A DNA stretch of 8,701 nucleotides from the NCBI GenBank assembly GCA_021781255.1, contig JAJXXG010000307.1, positions 1 through 8,701 on the forward strand. Direction: 5' to 3'. Every line of letters begins with the position of its first letter. Positions within the stretch are counted from its first letter, which is position 1. A model generated the notes under the pieces. That model had not been told where the DNA came from and ran no database searches. It was given only the letters and a program-made list of their open reading frames with translations. The DNA comes from Acidobacteriota bacterium (lineage in GTDB: Bacteria; Acidobacteriota; Terriglobia; Terriglobales; Acidobacteriaceae). The position numbers and the translations under genes were made by a program. Below are positions 6,807 to 8,701 of the stretch, in pieces.

Positions 6807-7759
6807 ACCTGCGCATCGGCAGCCGCGGCTCGCAACTTGCGCTCTGGCAGGCAAATCACATTGCCGCGCTGCTGCGCGGGCAGTGCCATGAGGTCGAGAT
6901 TGAGATCATCAAGACCACGGGCGACCGGCTGCAAGAGGTCACCTTTGCCCAGGTCGGCTCGAAGGGCATGTTCACCAAGGAGATTGAGGAGGCGCTGGCC
7001 GCAGGTCAAATTGATCTCGCCGTGCATTCACTCAAAGATTTGCCCACGGAACTACCCGAGCCCTTTGCGCTGGTTGCAACGCCCGTGCGCGTTGATCCGC
7101 GCGACGTGTTTGTTTCAGTGAAACATGCGAATGTTGCCGCGCTGCCGCAGGGTGCGCGCGTAGGCACGAGCAGCCAGCGGCGCCGCGCGCAGTTGAAGGC
7201 GCTCCGGCCCGACATTGAAGCGGTAGAGTTTCGCGGCAATGTAGACACGCGCCTGCGCAAGCTGGCCGAGGGCCAGGTGGAGGCGATTCTGCTGGCCGCG
7301 GCTGGACTCGACCGCCTTGGCAAAACCGATTGGGTTCGCGAGCGGCTTGACCCCAAGGATTTTTGCCCTGCGGCCGGCCAGGGTTCGCTCGGTATTGAGA
7401 CGCGCAAAGGCGATGCCGCGACCATCGCGGCCGTCGCCTTCCTTGACCACGCCGACACGCGTTTTGCAGTAACCGCCGAGCGCGCCGCGCTGGCTGCTTT
7501 GGGAGGCGGATGCCAAGTACCTATCGGCATTCATTGCCGACCGTCGTACGACGTGACACCCGCAGCAAGTGGGTGGTGCGAGATATTTGCGGTAGTAGCC
7601 TCGCCAGAGACCGGAGCCTGCGTGCGTGTGCATCACCGCGCAGAGCGCGATAGCACCGATCCCGCTGAATTAGGGCGTCTGGCGGCCACCATGCTTATCG
7701 AAGCCGGAGCTGGCCCGCTGCTTGAGGCCGACGGCAAGGCTGCAGGCGGAGCCGCCTGA
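6803..7759 (+). CDS. hemC: Hydroxymethylbilane synthase (porphobilinogen deaminase)
   Basis: HemC joins four porphobilinogen molecules into the linear tetrapyrrole hydroxymethylbilane. The product has 318 residues, close to the family norm of about 310. It starts with the diagnostic LRIGSRGSQLALWQA (3-17). The catalytic Asp lies in AVHSLKDLP (Asp79, matching Asp84 of E. coli), followed by GTSSQRRRAQL (121-131), FRGNVDTRLRKL (143-154) and AAGLDRLG (166-173). The dipyrromethane cofactor is attached at the cysteine in LGGGCQVPIG (Cys237). The usual AQGALAIE motif reads GQGSLGIE (192-199). A short Ala/Gly-rich tail ends the protein. Translation starts inside the end of hemA (ATGA) with a good ribosome binding site, and the stop overlaps the hemD start (TGATG). 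It acts just before HemD. Confidence 0.97.
   Translation: MNLRIGSRGSQLALWQANHIAALLRGQCHEVEIEIIKTTGDRLQEVTFAQVGSKGMFTKEIEEALAAGQIDLAVHSLKDLPTELPEPFALVATPVRVDPRDVFVSVKHANVAALPQGARVGTSSQRRRAQLKALRPDIEAVEFRGNVDTRLRKLAEGQVEAILLAAAGLDRLGKTDWVRERLDPKDFCPAAGQGSLGIETRKGDAATIAAVAFLDHADTRFAVTAERAALAALGGGCQVPIGIHCRPSYDVTPAASGWCEIFAVVASPETGACVRVHHRAERDSTDPAELGRLAATMLIEAGAGPLLEADGKAAGGAA
7743..7758 (+). promoter_or_regulatory. Hairpin covering the hemD ribosome binding site
   Basis: CAGGCGG (7743-7749) and CCGCCTG (7752-7758) are perfect reverse complements separated by AG; in RNA this is realistically a 6-bp stem with a GAGC tetraloop. The hemD Shine-Dalgarno GGAG (7748-7751, 7 bases before the ATG at 7759) lies in the 5' arm and loop. 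The hairpin overlaps the hemC stop, so a ribosome finishing hemC would open it. The sequence symmetry is seen; the coupling role is inferred. Confidence 0.5.
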
Positions 7760-8550
7760 TGACAGCGCAGCCGCTCTCCGGCTGTCGCGTGCTTGAGGGG
7801 AAGCGCGTCCTCGTTACACGCGCAGCGCATCAGGCCGGCAAGCTCAGCGAAGGTCTGCGCGCGCTGGGCGCCGAACCAGTCGAGGTTCCGGTATTGGAGA
7901 TTCAGCCGCCGGCGAGTTTCGATCCGCTTGATCGTGCACTGCGCTCGCTCGATTCTTACGATTGGTTCATCGTGACCAGCGCGAATACAGTGCGCGCGCT
8001 CGTGGAGCGAGCGGAAGCGATTGGATTGTCGATGACGCCACCGGCCCTGCTGAAAGTGGCCGCGGTTGGCGAAGCAACCGCAGCCGCCGCGCGAAAGGCT
8101 GGGCTGCCAGTTGCGCTGGTTCCGGGGACTTACGTGGCCGAGGCTTTGATTGAGTGTTTAGCTGGTCAGGCGGGCGGGAAGAGAATCCTGCTGGCTCGCG
8201 CAGAAGTTGCCCGCGACGTGATTCCCGATGCGCTGCGGGCAGCGGGCGCGACGGTGGATGTGGTGGACGCATACCGGAACGCGATGCCTGAGGCAGCGCC
8301 TCGCCTCTTGCGCGAGGCTCTGGCAAACGGAATCGACGCGGCTACCTTCACCAGTTCCTCAAGCGTGACGCATCTGGCAGAGGCGGCGCGTACGGCGGGG
8401 ATGACATTTCCGTTCGCCGGCGTCGCCGCTGTGTCGATCGGGCCGATTACGAGCCGGACGCTGCGCGAGGCGGGATGGGAGCCAGCGGCGGAGGCGAGTC
8501 CCTACGACATTTCAGGATTGATCGCTGCCGTCAGTCGGACCTTGCGCTGA
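7759..8550 (+). CDS. hemD: Uroporphyrinogen III synthase
   Basis: HemD closes hydroxymethylbilane into uroporphyrinogen III with inversion of ring D, the branch point to haem, sirohaem and cobalamin. Sequence conservation in this family is low, but the 263-residue length and the scattered hallmarks fit: GKRVLVTRAAHQAGKLSEGL (14-33), LGAEPVEVPVLEI (36-48), the DWFIVTSANTVRAL stretch (68-81), KRILLARAEVARDVIPDAL (141-159), DVVDAYRN (167-174), ATFTSSSSVTHL (195-206) and AVSIGPITSRTLREAGW (224-240), spread over the two alternating Rossmann-like lobes. Position directly after hemC, with a 1-base TGATG overlap and GGAG 7 bases upstream, supports the start and the call. It is the last gene of the operon in this window: the next gene faces it. 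Confidence 0.94.
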   Translation: MTAQPLSGCRVLEGKRVLVTRAAHQAGKLSEGLRALGAEPVEVPVLEIQPPASFDPLDRALRSLDSYDWFIVTSANTVRALVERAEAIGLSMTPPALLKVAAVGEATAAAARKAGLPVALVPGTYVAEALIECLAGQAGGKRILLARAEVARDVIPDALRAAGATVDVVDAYRNAMPEAAPRLLREALANGIDAATFTSSSSVTHLAEAARTAGMTFPFAGVAAVSIGPITSRTLREAGWEPAAEASPYDISGLIAAVSRTLR

Positions 8551-8612
8551 AAAGGCACGATTCAGGTAGGAACATCCCTGCACATCTCGCTGACTTGCGA
8601 ACGCGCCGGTTC
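8551..8612. other. Short convergent intergenic gap between hemD and nth
   Basis: These 62 bases separate the hemD and nth stops. I see no strong intrinsic terminator for either strand: the best symmetry is a 4-bp GAAC/GTTC pair (8599-8612) without a following T-run. Termination here may be Rho-dependent, or the transcripts may overlap. Confidence 0.5.
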
Positions 8613-8701
8613 TTACGACTCCCACGTCTTGTCCTTTGAGCGGCAGAGTTGCTCCAGGTTGCAGCGGTCGCATTTGGGCTTGCGCGCATCGCAGACCTGG
8701 C
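8613..8701 (-). CDS. nth: Endonuclease III, C-terminal fragment (cut by the window edge)
   Basis: Only the last 28 complete codons and the stop are inside the window. They contain the endonuclease III [4Fe-4S] cluster motif with exact C-X6-C-X2-C-X5-C spacing (CDARKPKCDRCNLEQLC), followed by the short polar end RSKDKTWES. Endonuclease III is a bifunctional DNA glycosylase/AP lyase of base-excision repair that removes oxidised pyrimidines. The cluster spacing matches Nth; MutY shares the same cluster but has a long extra C-terminal domain after it, which is absent here, so Nth is more likely. The gene starts beyond base 8701 and runs towards hemD. Confidence 0.83.
   Translation of the reverse strand, partial: QVCDARKPKCDRCNLEQLCRSKDKTWES

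Noticed and set aside
7542..7553. Perfect 12-base palindrome CGTCGTACGACG inside hemC
   Set aside because: A 12-base palindrome is expected about twice by chance in 8.7 kb, and it lies within normal coding sequence with no second copy noticed.
8599..8612. Possible terminator hairpin between hemD and nth
   Set aside because: The stem is only 4 bp (GAAC/GTTC) and has no T-run on either strand.

Overview
This 8.7 kb window is GC-rich, tightly packed bacterial chromosome. It holds two housekeeping gene clusters that diverge from a short promoter region at about 4467-4575. I see no insertion sequence, phage gene, CRISPR array, tRNA or rRNA. The gene order (a CcsA/HemX-family membrane protein, then hemA, hemC and hemD, facing away from mutS) and the protein sequences suggest a member of the Acidobacteriota, probably near the Acidobacteriaceae. 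That placement rests on recall of gene order and composition, not on a search.

The left cluster reads on the minus strand: mutS (DNA mismatch recognition), nagZ (beta-N-acetylglucosaminidase) and anmK (anhydro-MurNAc kinase, cut by the left window edge). mutS and nagZ overlap by an ATGA, and a strong Shine-Dalgarno sits inside the end of mutS. anmK follows nagZ after 22 bases. NagZ and AnmK act in sequence in the recycling of cell-wall anhydro-muropeptides, so a DNA-repair gene here heads what looks like a peptidoglycan-recycling operon.

The right cluster reads on the plus strand: a HemX-like eight-helix membrane protein, hemA (glutamyl-tRNA reductase), hemC (hydroxymethylbilane synthase) and hemD (uroporphyrinogen III synthase). 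All three junctions overlap by 1 to 4 bases (TGATG, ATGA, TGATG), which fits one translationally coupled operon for early tetrapyrrole synthesis. HemL and HemB, needed between HemA and HemC, are not in the window. After a 62-base gap the C-terminal end of an endonuclease III gene (nth) reads towards hemD on the minus strand. It is recognised from its four-cysteine iron-sulfur motif.

I did not find a convincing new system; the core content is ordinary. The points most worth a second look are: a CRP/FNR-type inverted repeat (GTGAT-N4-ATCAC) next to a palindromic -10-like element in the divergent promoter region; a HemX/CcsA protein that keeps the two candidate haem-ligand histidines but has lost the tryptophans of the WWD motif; a hairpin that would hide the hemD ribosome binding site; and the mutS-nagZ-anmK arrangement.
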